Shown here one piece after another: positions 16,688 through 28,128 of a stretch of 64,000 nt of DNA (position 1 is the first letter of the stretch; every line of letters begins with the position of its first letter). The position numbers and the translations under genes were made by a program. A model generated the notes under the pieces. That model saw nothing but the letters and a program-made list of their open reading frames with translations. It had not been told where the DNA came from and did not search any database. This DNA is from Streptomyces radicis. GTDB taxonomy: Bacteria; Actinomycetota; Actinomycetes; Streptomycetales; Streptomycetaceae. Location: contig NZ_RBDY01000004.1 in NCBI RefSeq assembly GCF_003626575.1, positions 62,001 through 126,000 of the forward strand, read 5' to 3'.

Positions 16688-17613
16688 GGGCGGGCCTCTC
16701 TCGGATCGGCGTCTGTCGGCGCGGCGTCTGTCGGGTCGGTCCCGGCGGCGGTCCCGGCGGCGGTCCTGGCCGCCGTCCTGGTGGCCGTCCTGGTGGCCGC
16801 CGACTCGTCGCCCACCGCGTTGGCGGCGACGGTGAACAGGGCGAGCAGGGCGCCGGGGGCCAGGGCGGCCCAGGGGTTGAGGCCGATGATGTCGCGGTTC
16901 TCGGAGATCATCAGGCCCCAGTCGGCGGTGGGGGGGTGCAGCCCGAGGCCGAGGAAGTTGAGCCCGGCGACGACGATGACGGAGGAGCGCAGGCGCAGCC
17001 CCGCGTCGGCCAGGATCACCGGGCGGATGGTGGGCAGGACGTCGAACCCGACGACGCGCACGGCGGACTCCCCCCTGGCCCGGGCCGCCTCGACGAAGGC
17101 GCGGCTCCCGGCCTCCAGGGTCGCGGTGCGCACCAGCCGGGTGAGCGCGGGGAGTTGGGTGAGCACGACGCACAGCAGCAGGACCCCGCCCGAGCCGCCG
17201 AGGCCCGCGACGAGCAGCAGGGCGAGCAGCAGCCCCGGCAGCGCGAGCAGGACGTCCGCCGCGCGGACCGTCACGGCGTCGACCCAGCCGCCCCGGTACC
17301 CGGCGACGACGCCGAGCGGCACCCCGACGAGATAGAGCGCGAGCGTGCCGCCGACGCTGACGCCCAGCGTGGTCAACCCGCCGTGCAGCGTCCGGCTGAA
17401 CACGTCGCGGCCCAGCTGGTCGGCGCCCAACCACAGCCCGGGGCCCGGGAGTTGGCCGACGTCGGCGACGGGCTCGTCGAGCGGGTGGGGCGCGAGCAGC
17501 GGCCCCGCGACGGCCAGGGCGAGCAGCGCCACGAGGGTGAGCGCGCCCGCGAGGCCCCAGCCGCGGGTGAGGGAGCGCGGCACCCCGATCCGTCGCAGCG
17601 TGGTCCTTCTCAC
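16684..17613 (-). CDS. ABC importer permease, DppC/OppC type
   Basis: A 309-residue inner-membrane permease with the N-terminal OppC-like segment, GADQLGRDVFSRTLHG, six predicted spans and the EAA-like loop (EAARARGESAVRVVGFDVLP). The C-terminus carries a Thr/Ala/Arg-rich tail made of degenerate repeats, unusual for the family. Start GTG 17613 overlaps the previous stop by 4 nt. Confidence 0.9.
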   Translation of the reverse strand: MRRTTLRRIGVPRSLTRGWGLAGALTLVALLALAVAGPLLAPHPLDEPVADVGQLPGPGLWLGADQLGRDVFSRTLHGGLTTLGVSVGGTLALYLVGVPLGVVAGYRGGWVDAVTVRAADVLLALPGLLLALLLVAGLGGSGGVLLLCVVLTQLPALTRLVRTATLEAGSRAFVEAARARGESAVRVVGFDVLPTIRPVILADAGLRLRSSVIVVAGLNFLGLGLHPPTADWGLMISENRDIIGLNPWAALAPGALLALFTVAANAVGDESAATRTATRTAARTAAGTAAGTDPTDAAPTDADPREARP

Positions 17614-18601
17614 CGTGACGCCTCCGTCCTGAGTCGGGGAACGAGCCGGATGACGGCGAGGTCGGCGAGCGTGTTGATCGCCCAGTACAGGACGGCGAGC
17701 ACGGTCGCGATCACACACGTCTGCTGCACGTCGTTGACGCTGATGCCGCGGACCAGCAGGCCGCCGATGCCGGGGAACGCGAAGACCGCCTCGACCACGA
17801 TGACGCCGCCGAAGAGGTAGCGGGCGACCTCGGCGAACGCCTGCACGGCGGGGGCCAGGGCGTTGCGCAGGACGTAGCGGCGCAGCACGGTGGCCTCGGG
17901 GACGCCGTTGAGCCTGGCCCAGTCGACATACGGCTCGGCGAGCACCTCGACGGCGGCGGCGCGCACGAGCCGGAAGCCGGTCGCCACGCACAGCACGAGC
18001 AGGGTGGTGACGGGCATGACGAGGGCGAGCGGGTCGTCGAGCGGCGTCCGCCCCTCCGGCACGGCGGCCAGGGGCGGCAGCCAGTCGAGCGCGTCGAAGA
18101 AGACGCTGATCAGCACGGTGGCGACGAGGAATTCGGGGAACGCGGCGGCCGCGATGGTGCCGCCGGAGAGCAGCCGGTCGACCGTGCCGCCGACGCGCGA
18201 CGCGGCCACCCCGGCGAGCACCAGGCACAGCGGCACGAACAGCGCGAACGTGATCGCCGCGAGCACGGCGGTGTTGCGCAGCGGGGTGCCGATGACGTCG
18301 GCGACCGGGAGGACGTTGCCCTGGGCGAGGGCGGCGGAGGAGTTGCCCAGGTCGCCGGTGAGGAGGCCGCCGATGAAGTCGAGGTAGCGGCGGTGCGGCG
18401 GCTCGTCGAGGCCGAGGTCGGCGCGGACGCTCGCGACCAGCTCGGGCGTGGCGTTGGCGCCGAGGACGGCGTGGGCGATGTCGCCGGGCAGGACGTTGGT
18501 GGCCAGGAAGACGAGGGTGGCGGCCAGCAGCAGGGTGAACGCGCCTCCCGCGAGCCTGGCGAGCAGGAAGCGGGCGAGCGGCGGGAGTTGAGGGCGGGCG
18601 G

Positions 18602-18605
<4 letters not shown>
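17610..18605 (-). CDS. ABC importer permease, DppB/OppB type
   Basis: A 331-residue permease partner of the OppC-like protein. It shows the typical N-terminal span, the LPGDIAHAVLGANATPE block, LGLDEPPHRRYLDF and the EAA loop (WARLNGVPEATVLRRYVLRN). GTG 18605 overlaps the ATPase gene stop by 4 nt. Confidence 0.9.
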
Positions 18606-20226
<1,621 letters not shown>

Positions 20227-20242
<16 letters not shown>

Positions 20243-21828
20243 GCCCGCGAGTAGTCGTAGTTGTTGGTCGACCCCGAGGCGTCGGTGGTCACGCCGCGGA
20301 CGGCGGGGGCGTAGCCGTCGACGTAGTTGCGGTTGGCGAAGACGATGTAGCCGCCCTCGTCGAACTGCTGCCGCTGCACCGCGCGCCACTTCTCCTCAGC
20401 CGCGGCCTCGTCGAGCTCGCCCATGGCGTCGGCGAGCAGGTCGCGGCCGCGCTCGGCGGGCCAGTGGGTCTCGCTGTTGCGCGCGTCGCCGCCGAGCGCG
20501 GTGGCGTAGAAGTAGGTGAGGGAGGCCGAGCCCGCCCACGAGGCCATGTTGAGCGGCTCGTTCGCGCGCTGGGCGTCCCACTGGCCGGGGTCGATCTTGC
20601 GGACGGAGATCTCGACGCCGCCCTCCGCGGCCTGCTGGGCGAAGAGGGTGGCGGCCTCGACGAAGCCGACGCGCCCGGTGTTGGTGGCCAGGGTCAGCCG
20701 CAGCCCCTCGTGGCCCGCCTCGCGCAGCAGGCTCCTGGCGCGCTCGACGTCCCGCTCGCGGGTCAGGTCCTCGGCGTAGTGGGGCAGGGTCTTGCCGACC
20801 AGGTCGTTGCCGACCGTGCCGTATCCGGCGAGCGTCTGGCTCACCATCGCGGGCCGGTCGACCAGGAGCTTGAGCGCCTGGCGCACGCGCACGTCGTCGA
20901 ACGGCGGCTGGTCGACCTGCATCACGAACGCCTGGAACGCCATGCCGGGGCTGTTGCCGATCACCACGTCGCCGTCGTCGGCGAGGATCGCGGCCTGGGT
21001 GTAGGACAGGTCGCTGACGATGTCGAGGGCGCCCGAGCGCAGGGCGTTGGCGCGGGCCGCGTCGTCGGTGAAGGAGGAGTCGAAGACCAGCTCGTCGACG
21101 TGGCGCCCTTCGCCGCCCCAGTGGTCCCGGTGCGCGGTGAAGGTGCTCGAACGGCCCGGCTCGAACGACGCGTACGCGAACGCCCCCGTGCCCACGGGCC
21201 GTTCGAAGTCGGTCGCGCCGTCCTGGACGATGAGGGCGTTGAAGTTGGCTGTGAGCGACGGGAATTCGGCCATCGGCCGCAGCAGCGGGATGCGCACGGT
21301 GTGGCTGTCGAGCTTGCGCACCCCGGCGAAGTCGATCACGGCCTGCGCGGTCGGGCCGTAGTTGTGGCCCTCGCCCGCCCACAGCCCGAGGGTGTACAGC
21401 ACGTCGTCCGCGGTGAACGGCCTGCCGTCGTGCCACTCGACGCCGCGGCGCAGCCTGAACACCCAGGAGGCGGCGGTGTCCTCGGCCTCGGCCGACTCGG
21501 CGAGCGCGGGCTCGATGCCGCCCGGCACGGTACGGAACAGCGGGTCGTACAGGGCGCGGATGCGTGGCCAGTCGGGCCAGGCGGACGCCTTGGCCGGGTC
21601 GAGCACCTCGGCGGAGCCGCCGCTGAGGACGCCGACGCGCAGCGTGCCGCCGCGCACCGGGGTGCCGGTGGTGGGCGGGCCCGGGTGCGGGGTGGGCGCG
21701 GCGGGGGCCGCGTCGGATGAGCCCGAGGTCCCCTCGCTGCACGCGGCGAGCAGGGCACCGGCGCCGATGGCGCCGAGACCGGCGAGGAAGGAGCGGCGGG
21801 CGAACGGTGCGGGCACGGGGGGTGTCAT
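20227..21828 (-). CDS. Solute-binding lipoprotein of the importer (SBP family 5)
   Basis: A 533-residue binding protein. The N-terminus has a twin-arginine-like ARRSFLAG followed by a lipobox LAAC, so it is exported, perhaps by Tat, and lipid-anchored. Family 5 motifs include VFRLRRGVEWHDGRPFTADD. It captures the substrate for the adjacent transporter; given the monooxygenases in the operon an organosulfur compound or a peptide-like conjugate is likely. The ribosome site is weak and about 145 nt of untranslated or attenuator-like RNA precede the gene. Confidence 0.9.
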
Positions 21829-21971
21829 GGTGCATCGACCCTTTTCTGCCGGGGCGTTGGGAGTTTCCGCCGGGGCCTCGGGAGGGCGCGGCGGGGGCGC
21901 GGGGATTCACCGCGCGGGGCCGTTGGTCCCGGGGAACGGGACGGGACGGCGGTGGGGAGGGGACGCGGGGG

Positions 21972-22094
21972 TCAGGAACGACGCGGGGACGCGGGACCGG
22001 CGGGACACAGCCCGCCGCGGATCCGCATGTGGTCCACCACCCGGCGCCTGGCCAGCACGCGGCGACACCGCGGGCTGCGCACCGGGCCGGTCAT
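21972..22094 (-). CDS. Putative cysteine-type leader peptide (40 aa) of the importer operon
   Basis: ATG 22094 follows a good Shine-Dalgarno (GGGAGA, 6-7 nt). The 40-residue product is Arg-rich and holds VVDHMRIRGGLCPAG, which recalls the HVDxxRxxxxLC core of actinobacterial leader peptides that sense cysteine and control sulfur genes; it also has a second Cys at position 10. It lies between the promoter and the first structural gene, where an attenuator peptide belongs. The similarity is by eye only. Confidence 0.5.
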   Translation of the reverse strand: MTGPVRSPRCRRVLARRRVVDHMRIRGGLCPAGPASPRRS

Positions 22095-22150
22095 GTCGTT
22101 CTCCCAGCAGATCAACGGAATTCGGGATACACCAGAGGGTGTGCGTGGAC

Positions 22151-22178
22151 GCTATAGCGCTAACGTATCCATTGTCAA
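22151..22178 (-). promoter_or_regulatory. Promoter of the importer/monooxygenase operon
   Basis: On the minus strand TTGACA (22178-22173), a 16-bp spacer, TATAGC (22156-22151). The spacer/-10 region holds TAGCGCTA, a perfect 8-bp palindrome that could be the operator of the divergent GntR regulator. Confidence 0.65.
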
Positions 22179-22280
22179 CGGTCGGTGTTCGCTGTGGGGG
22201 TGGGTGCGGGTACGCTACGGGTCCAGACGGCAGCGCGGTCCGACGCCGCGCGGCGGCAGGGCGGCAGAGAGGCGGAGACC

Positions 22281-22979
22281 GTGGCCGGCGACCCCCGGAC
22301 CGACACGTACGCGGGCGAGGCGCCGGTGACGCCGGGGCCGAGGAGCGGCGCGCGGGACACCTCGGCCGAGCAGTACTTCCGGCTGCGGCACGAGCTGATG
22401 ATGGGTCGTTACCCTCCGGGGACGCTCCTTCAGGAGACCGCGCTCAGCGCCGCGTACGGCATCTCCCGCACCCCCGTGCGCGACGCGCTCGCCCGCCTCG
22501 AGCAGGACGGGCTGCTGCGCAGGGCGCCGCGCGGATACCGCGTCAGGGAGCGCACGCCCGAGGAGGTCCTCGACGTCTACGAGGCGCGGATCGTGCTGGA
22601 GAGCCACGCCGCCGCGGTGGCCGCCATCCGGCACACCCCGCTCGACCTGGCCAGGCTGCGGCAGATCGTCTCCGAGGCGGCCGACACCACGGACGGCGAC
22701 CAACTGTGGCGCTGCGACACCGACTTCCACGCCGCCCTGCGGCAGGCCGCGCACAACAGCACCATCGCGGAGACGCTCTACCGGCTCGACGCCCAGATGA
22801 CCGTGCACGGCCCCTACCGGCAGCGCCGCTCCGACCTGGCCGCCGTCACCCTGGCCGAGCACGAGGGGATCGTGGCGGCCGTCGCGGCCCGCGACCAGGA
22901 TCTCGCCAGGAGCCGCCTCACCGAGCACCTCACCCGGGTCAGGGATCTGCGCGTCACGGCGCTGCTCGGCGGGGAGTGA
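22281..22979 (+). CDS. GntR-family regulator with FCD domain
   Basis: A 232-residue repressor: N-terminal winged helix (LLQETALSAAYGISRTPVRD, LARLEQDGLLRRAPRGYRV) and a C-terminal FCD ligand domain (CDTDFHAALRQAAHN, LAEHEGIVAAVAARDQDLAR) with the Asp/His metal site. It is divergent from the importer operon and is its likely local regulator. GTG 22281 has GGCGGAGACC before it; longer in-frame forms from 22185 overlap the promoter region. Confidence 0.85.
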   Translation: MAGDPRTDTYAGEAPVTPGPRSGARDTSAEQYFRLRHELMMGRYPPGTLLQETALSAAYGISRTPVRDALARLEQDGLLRRAPRGYRVRERTPEEVLDVYEARIVLESHAAAVAAIRHTPLDLARLRQIVSEAADTTDGDQLWRCDTDFHAALRQAAHNSTIAETLYRLDAQMTVHGPYRQRRSDLAAVTLAEHEGIVAAVAARDQDLARSRLTEHLTRVRDLRVTALLGGE

Positions 22980-23081
22980 ACGCGCCGCCCATGGCGGCCT
23001 TGTCCTGCTGCTCGACGGCGACGACTCCCGCGCGTGCGATCAACGGGGCGGCCGGTGACGCCCCCGCCGTAGGGTGAGGGA

Positions 23082-24104
23082 ATGAGCTTCAGGATCGCCG
23101 TGCCCCTGGTCGCCGCGCCGATGGCGGGTGGCGTCTCGACTCCCGAGCTCGTGGCGGCGGTGAGCGGCGCGGGCGGGCTCGGGTTCCTCGCCGCCGGGTA
23201 CCGGACGGCGGGCGCGATGGTCGAGCAGATCGGGCGGACCAGGCGGCTGACGGACCGCCCGTTCGGCGTCAACATCTTCGTCCCCGGGCCGCCCGCCGAC
23301 CTGGCCGCGGTGGCCGCCTACCGCAGGCGGCTGCTGCCCGAGGCCGAGGCGTGGAACGTCACGCTGCCCTCCGCGATCCAGCCGGACCGCGACGACTGGG
23401 AGGCCAAGCTCGTGACGCTGATCGCCGATCCGGTGCCGTATGTCTCCTACACGTTCGGCCTGCCCACCCGGGCGGAGGCCGACGCCGTGCGCGCCGCGGG
23501 CAGCGTGCAGATCGGCACCGTCACCACACCCGAAGAGGCGCGCGCCGCCGCCGCGCTCGGCCTCGACGCGCTCACCGTGCAGGGGCCCGAGGCCGGTGGC
23601 CACCGCGCCACCCACCGGGCGGACGAGGAGCCCGGCACCCTGCCGCTGCTCCCGCTCATCGCCGCCGTGCGTGAGGTGACCGGGCTGCCGCTCATCGCCG
23701 CTGGCGGCCTCGCGGACGGCGAGGGGATCGCCGCCGCGCTGCGGGCGGGCGCGGACGCCGTCCAGCTCGGCACCGCCTATCTGCGCACCGACGAGTCCGG
23801 CGCGTCCGATGCGCACCGCCGCGCGCTGCGGGAGTTCGGCGCGACCACCGTCACCCGCGCGTTCACCGGGCGCCCGGCGCGCGGGCTGCGGAACGCGTTC
23901 ATCGACCGCCACCAGGCCCACGCGCCCGCCGCCTACCCCGAGGTGCACCACCTCACCGCGCCCCTGCGGGCCGCCGCCGCCAGGCGCGGCGACCCCGAGG
24001 GGATGCACCTGTGGGCGGGCACGGGCCACCGCCTCGCCCGCACGGGATCCGCGGCCGAGCTGACCCGCGCGCTGTGGCGGGAGGCCAGCACCTTCACGCC
24101 GTGA
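23082..24104 (+). CDS. Nitronate monooxygenase (2-nitropropane dioxygenase family)
   Basis: A 340-residue FMN-dependent TIM-barrel enzyme that oxidises toxic alkyl nitronates such as propionate-3-nitronate. Motifs: PLVAAPMAGGVSTPELVAAV, GVNIFVPG, VQGPEAGGHRATH (the HxxH-containing signature), IAAGGLADGEGIAAALRAGA. A TAGGGT -10 six nt before ATG 23082 suggests leaderless expression. Its 3' end overlaps the convergent transporter gene by 11 nt. Confidence 0.9.
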   Translation: MSFRIAVPLVAAPMAGGVSTPELVAAVSGAGGLGFLAAGYRTAGAMVEQIGRTRRLTDRPFGVNIFVPGPPADLAAVAAYRRRLLPEAEAWNVTLPSAIQPDRDDWEAKLVTLIADPVPYVSYTFGLPTRAEADAVRAAGSVQIGTVTTPEEARAAAALGLDALTVQGPEAGGHRATHRADEEPGTLPLLPLIAAVREVTGLPLIAAGGLADGEGIAAALRAGADAVQLGTAYLRTDESGASDAHRRALREFGATTVTRAFTGRPARGLRNAFIDRHQAHAPAAYPEVHHLTAPLRAAAARRGDPEGMHLWAGTGHRLARTGSAAELTRALWREASTFTP

Positions 24105-24894
24105 GGGTGGTGACCGCGGCGAAGAGGTAGAGGCAGCCGCCGACCGCGACCGCGGCGCCCGCGACCGCCGGGGTCCAGGCCGCGGCCGCCGCGGCGAGCC
24201 GCGCGTTCCGCACCCGACCGGCGAGCAGGCCGCGGCCGCGCACCGTCAGCACCCCGACGCCGGTCAGCGTGACGGCCATGCCGAGGCCGAACATCAGGAC
24301 GAGGATCACGGCGTTCAGGGAACGGCCCGTCAGCATGCCGCTCACCAGCACCAGGAACGCGGAAGGCGAGGGGAGCAGGCCCCCCGAGACCGCGAGCGCG
24401 GTGAGGCCGCGGCGCGACCAGGGGTTCTCGGGAAGGTCATGGCTGTGCCCGTGGCCGTGGCCATGACTGTGGCCGTGCCCATGGTCGTGCCCGTGATGGG
24501 CGTGCGCGTGGCTGTGCCGGTGGCCGCGGGCGCGCACATGGCGGTGGACGAGGTGGGCGCCGACGGCGATGACCACGAGCCCCGCGGCGACCTGCATCCA
24601 CGCGGTGACGATCTCGGTGGCGAAGCCTCCGGCCCCCGTCACCCCCACCCACGCGCTGGCCAGCAGCAGCACCGACACGGTGTGCATCGTCGCGACGATC
24701 AGGCCGAGCCGCAGGGCGTCGCGGTAACGCCCCCGCACGCCGACCAGATAGGCCGCGGTGATGCTCTTGCCATGGCCTGGGGCGACCGCGTGCGCGGCGC
24801 CGACGCCGAGCGCCACGGCCGCCGCGAGCCAGAACGCGGCCCTGCCGTCGAAGAGGGCGACCAGCTCGGCGTCGGGCCCGTTGACCTCGTTCAT
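24094..24894 (-). CDS. NicO-family nickel/cobalt transporter
   Basis: A 266-residue membrane protein with six to seven predicted spans. The NicO signature is present (HAVAPGHGKSITAAYLVG near residues 35-52) and a cytoplasmic His-rich loop (repeats of GHGHSH/HDHGHGH) binds divalent metal. It may import or export Ni/Co. ATG 24894 overlaps the stop of the upstream gene by 4 nt, so the two proteins form a unit. Confidence 0.88.
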   Translation of the reverse strand: MNEVNGPDAELVALFDGRAAFWLAAAVALGVGAAHAVAPGHGKSITAAYLVGVRGRYRDALRLGLIVATMHTVSVLLLASAWVGVTGAGGFATEIVTAWMQVAAGLVVIAVGAHLVHRHVRARGHRHSHAHAHHGHDHGHGHSHGHGHGHSHDLPENPWSRRGLTALAVSGGLLPSPSAFLVLVSGMLTGRSLNAVILVLMFGLGMAVTLTGVGVLTVRGRGLLAGRVRNARLAAAAAAWTPAVAGAAVAVGGCLYLFAAVTTLTA

Positions 24895-25577
24895 GCCGCC
24901 CGCCCCCGCGCGGCGCGGCGGCGCCCGACGGCCAGCAGGACGACGACCCCCGCCACGATGGCCAGGGCGAAGCCCGCGACCCCGAGGGCCGCGGTGTTGC
25001 CGAGGATCCCGGCGTACCAGGAGAAGTCGAGGCGCTGCGTGGTGTCCGTCGCGGTGAGCATCGTCCGCCTCGGGTTCGCGGGCGACTCGGCGGAGAGCAC
25101 GGTGCGGTACGCCTCGTTGAGATCGGCCAGCGCCCCGACCGTCACATCCACCTGGTCGACGTCGCGGGGGCACTCGTAGCTCAGCCGCGCGCCGTTGGCG
25201 AGAAGCCCTTCGAGGGACGCCACCTCGCCCGCGCACCTGGCGCCGTCCTGGGTGATGTAGATCCGGTCGAGCAGGTACGCCCGCAGGTCGGGCGAGCGTT
25301 GCAGCTTCTGCTCGCCGGTCAGCGAGGTCGAGACCGTGTCGAGCGCGGGGTCCTCGAACGCGCCGACCGCCTGGCCGAGCGCCACCCAGTCGTCCTCGGC
25401 GGCGCGCCAGGTGATCGTCGCGCGCGAGCCGTCGGCGCTGATCGTGGCGGTGGAAGGGGGGCCGAACGGGTGCGCCGCCGCGGCGGGGGCGGGCCCCGCG
25501 GCGGTCCACAGGGTGGCGGCGCACAGGGCGGCGGCGCAGGCGGCGAGCACGGCTCGCACGCGGATACGGATGGTCAC
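24891..25577 (-). CDS. Exported membrane-anchored partner of the NicO transporter
   Basis: A 228-residue protein with signal peptide (AAAHPFG after about residue 34), an outside domain with two Cys and a C-terminal transmembrane helix plus basic tail. Such proteins often precede NicO genes in actinobacteria; the role, possibly metal capture, is inferred from position. Start GTG 25577. Confidence 0.75.
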   Translation of the reverse strand: MTIRIRVRAVLAACAAALCAATLWTAAGPAPAAAAHPFGPPSTATISADGSRATITWRAAEDDWVALGQAVGAFEDPALDTVSTSLTGEQKLQRSPDLRAYLLDRIYITQDGARCAGEVASLEGLLANGARLSYECPRDVDQVDVTVGALADLNEAYRTVLSAESPANPRRTMLTATDTTQRLDFSWYAGILGNTAALGVAGFALAIVAGVVVLLAVGRRRAARGRAA

Positions 25578-25658
25578 GGTGTGGCGTTCTCCCGGAGTCG
25601 TGCCACCGGGGGCGGTGCCGCGCGGGGAAGCCCACGCGGCACCGCACCCCGGTGCCGA

Positions 25659-27323
25659 CTACCTCTCGATGGTGAGCGACGGGCTGGTGATCCGCTGGTT
25701 CTCGCTGGTCAGGTAGACCTCGTACGTCGTGCCGGGGCGCGACGACGGGGGAACGCGGAAGCCGTGGGTCACACGGCCGATCTCGTCCGCCCTGACCACG
25801 CCGACGACCGAGCCGCCGTCCTCGTCGCCCTCGCGGCGGTAGGTGACCGTGACGCGCTCGCCCGGGTCGTAGCCGAACGCCGACACCTCGAGCGTCTGGC
25901 CGCGCCGCACGGTCGTGTCATCGACCGTGACCTGCTCGCCGACGGTGTTCTCCGGCGTGCGGATCTCGTTGACGGTGCGCTCGCCCTCGTCGTTCTTGCG
26001 GATGAGGAAGCCGTCATGGTGCTCGCCGTTGGCGTAGCGCGCCTCGTAGCGGATCGTGTCCTCGTCGACGTCGATCAGCTGGTAGAGCTGCGCGTCCTGG
26101 CCGCTGGAGAGGACCTCGGCGCCGTTGTCGGTCCAGTTCTCGCCGCCGTTGAGGTCGTACATCTTGCCGCCGGACACGGAGACGGCGTAGGTGACGCCGT
26201 TGTGCACGGTGACGGACTCGCGGGCGTCGGTGCGGTTGCCGCGGCCGTAGGAGTGGTCGTGGCCCTGGAGCACCAGGTCGACGCCGTACTCCTCGAACAG
26301 CGGGCCCCACTGGGCTCGGACGTTGGGGTTGTTGCGCGTGCCGGTCGTGGAGTAGACGGGGTGGTGGAAGGTGACCACGGTCCACTTGTTGGGGTTGTCG
26401 CGCAGCAGGCCCTCGAGCCACTCGGTCTGGGCGGCCATCACCTCCGCGTTGTTCTGGAGGTTGGAGTCCAGGCCGATGAAGCGGACGCCCTGGTAGTCCA
26501 CGGTGTACGCGGTCTGCTGGGTCTCCGCGTTGCCGGGGCCGTTGTCCGGGTAGGGGAACTGCGGCCGCCAGAACTGCGACAGCCGACCGCTGCTGTACTC
26601 GTGGTTGCCGGGCACCGAGAAGTTGTTGACCTGGGCGTCGACAAAGCCGTCGGCCTGGTGCCACTGGCCCCACTCCTCCTCGGAGTTGGGCGAGTTGACA
26701 AGGTCACCGGCGTTGACGATCATCCGCGCCTCAGGGCGTTCGGCGAACGCCTGGCGGAAGACGCGCGGGACGGCGGAGTCGATGTAGTTCTGCGCGTCGC
26801 CGTAGTAGATGAACGAGAACGGCTCGGGGCCCTCGGCCGCGGTGGTGAAGTCGACCCACTCGCTCCAGTTGACGCCGTCGCCCACCCGGTAGCTGTAACG
26901 GGTGTCGGGCGCCAGGTCCGTGAAGCTGACCGTGTGGTAGGTCGAGGCGTAGCCGAGGTCGGTGTTGACCGGCGTGGTCGCCCCGGCCATGACGGTGGAG
27001 ACCGCGCCCTCCTCGGGCTGCACGTCGCCGAGGGCGCGCGGGGCCTCGAGGATCTGGGCCTGCGCGGAGCCGTTGGGCGCGTCCGCCCGCCACGTCACGT
27101 TCTGGCTGGTCGCCGGCGCGGTGGTCGGGGTCAGCATGATGCGGTCGGGCACCGGGGACGGGCGGTGGATGTCCGCGGCCGGGTACTCGGTCGGTGCGGT
27201 CGGCGAGTCACTGAAGGCGATGGGGCTGGCCAGCAGGCCGCTGGCCACCAGCGTCGCCGTGCCGAGCACGGCGACCTTGGAACGGGTGGATCGGGTGACC
27301 CAGACCCTGGAAATTGCGCTCAC
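25659..27323 (-). CDS. Secreted purple-acid-phosphatase-like metallophosphoesterase
   Basis: A 554-residue exported protein: signal sequence (about 1-38), a fibronectin-III-like purple acid phosphatase N-domain (about 55-165), then a calcineurin-like phosphoesterase. Metal-site motifs are readable: YYGDAQN, NAGDLVN, VPGNHEY, TFHHPVY and LQGHDHSYGR. A C-terminal beta domain (about 450-554) follows. It should release phosphate from esters outside the cell. GTG 27323 gives a complete signal peptide. The 298-bp divergent region contains one GTTCACC-like half-site only, so PhoP control is not supported. Confidence 0.9.
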   Translation of the reverse strand: MSAISRVWVTRSTRSKVAVLGTATLVASGLLASPIAFSDSPTAPTEYPAADIHRPSPVPDRIMLTPTTAPATSQNVTWRADAPNGSAQAQILEAPRALGDVQPEEGAVSTVMAGATTPVNTDLGYASTYHTVSFTDLAPDTRYSYRVGDGVNWSEWVDFTTAAEGPEPFSFIYYGDAQNYIDSAVPRVFRQAFAERPEARMIVNAGDLVNSPNSEEEWGQWHQADGFVDAQVNNFSVPGNHEYSSGRLSQFWRPQFPYPDNGPGNAETQQTAYTVDYQGVRFIGLDSNLQNNAEVMAAQTEWLEGLLRDNPNKWTVVTFHHPVYSTTGTRNNPNVRAQWGPLFEEYGVDLVLQGHDHSYGRGNRTDARESVTVHNGVTYAVSVSGGKMYDLNGGENWTDNGAEVLSSGQDAQLYQLIDVDEDTIRYEARYANGEHHDGFLIRKNDEGERTVNEIRTPENTVGEQVTVDDTTVRRGQTLEVSAFGYDPGERVTVTYRREGDEDGGSVVGVVRADEIGRVTHGFRVPPSSRPGTTYEVYLTSENQRITSPSLTIER

Positions 27324-27621
27324 TTGAACTAGAACCCCTCACGGGCGTTGAAGCACGGTCATCCTCGGGCACCGGCGCCGGAGGCGACTGGATTCAGCCA
27401 GGGCCGATGGAACGGTTTGCCGTTCTTTGTTGGCCGATCGGTGAACACTTCCGTATGAGGTGTGTTCCGCGTGGCGAGCCCCTGACCGGCAAGTGCGGGT
27501 TCGTCTGACCGGTGCTGACCGTTTGCCAACTGTTCGTCGGGGCAACGTCGCCGGGCGATAGCTTTTCGGCCATGGACCGAGGGGGTCGACAGGGTCGACG
27601 GGCGAACGGAGGCGGGTGCGG

Positions 27622-28107
27622 GTGCGGATGCGGATGGCGTCGAGGCGGCTGGTGACCTTCGCCGCGCTGGCGTTGCTCGTCCTCCCCGCGGCGGACGCGG
27701 CGCCCGGGCGGGCGCCGACGGACAAGGACGACACGTTCCTCACGGCGGAGATGGGCGGGGTGTTCGACCTGGAGGCCGGGGAGTGCTTCACGGATCCGGC
27801 CCACTCCGCCGTGCTCGGCCAGGTCACGGTGCTGTACACGCCGTGCGAGGACGGCGCCGACAACCAGGTCTACGGCTTTGTGACCGCCCCGGACGGCACG
27901 TTCGACCGCGCCCGCCTCGCGGCGTTCGCCTGGGAGACGTGCGAACGCGGCTTCACGACGTACTGGCCGGGCGAGGCGGCGCGGGACCTCGACTTCTACC
28001 CCGTGCTGCCGACGGCGGCCACGTGGGCCTTCGGCGACCAGGACGTGATGTGCGTGGCCTACCGCCCGACGGGCGAATTCACGGAGTCCCTCCTGCCGTT
28101 GCGCTGA
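27622..28107 (+). CDS. Small exported protein, septum-formation-domain type
   Basis: A 161-residue protein with signal peptide ending about AADAAPG. The mature part has FDLEAGECFTDP and later a CEDGADNQVYGFV block and paired cysteines, resembling the actinobacterial Septum_form domain of unknown detailed role. Of the in-frame starts GTG 27616, GTG 27622 and ATG 27628, I prefer 27622 for its spacing to GGAGG. Confidence 0.65.
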   Translation: MRMRMASRRLVTFAALALLVLPAADAAPGRAPTDKDDTFLTAEMGGVFDLEAGECFTDPAHSAVLGQVTVLYTPCEDGADNQVYGFVTAPDGTFDRARLAAFAWETCERGFTTYWPGEAARDLDFYPVLPTAATWAFGDQDVMCVAYRPTGEFTESLLPLR

Positions 28108-28128
28108 GCCCGTGGGGTGTGTGGGTGG

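Noticed and set aside
27324..27621. A PhoP box before the phosphatase gene.
   Set aside because: Only one GTTCACC-like unit is present; a PHO box needs at least two 11-bp direct repeats.
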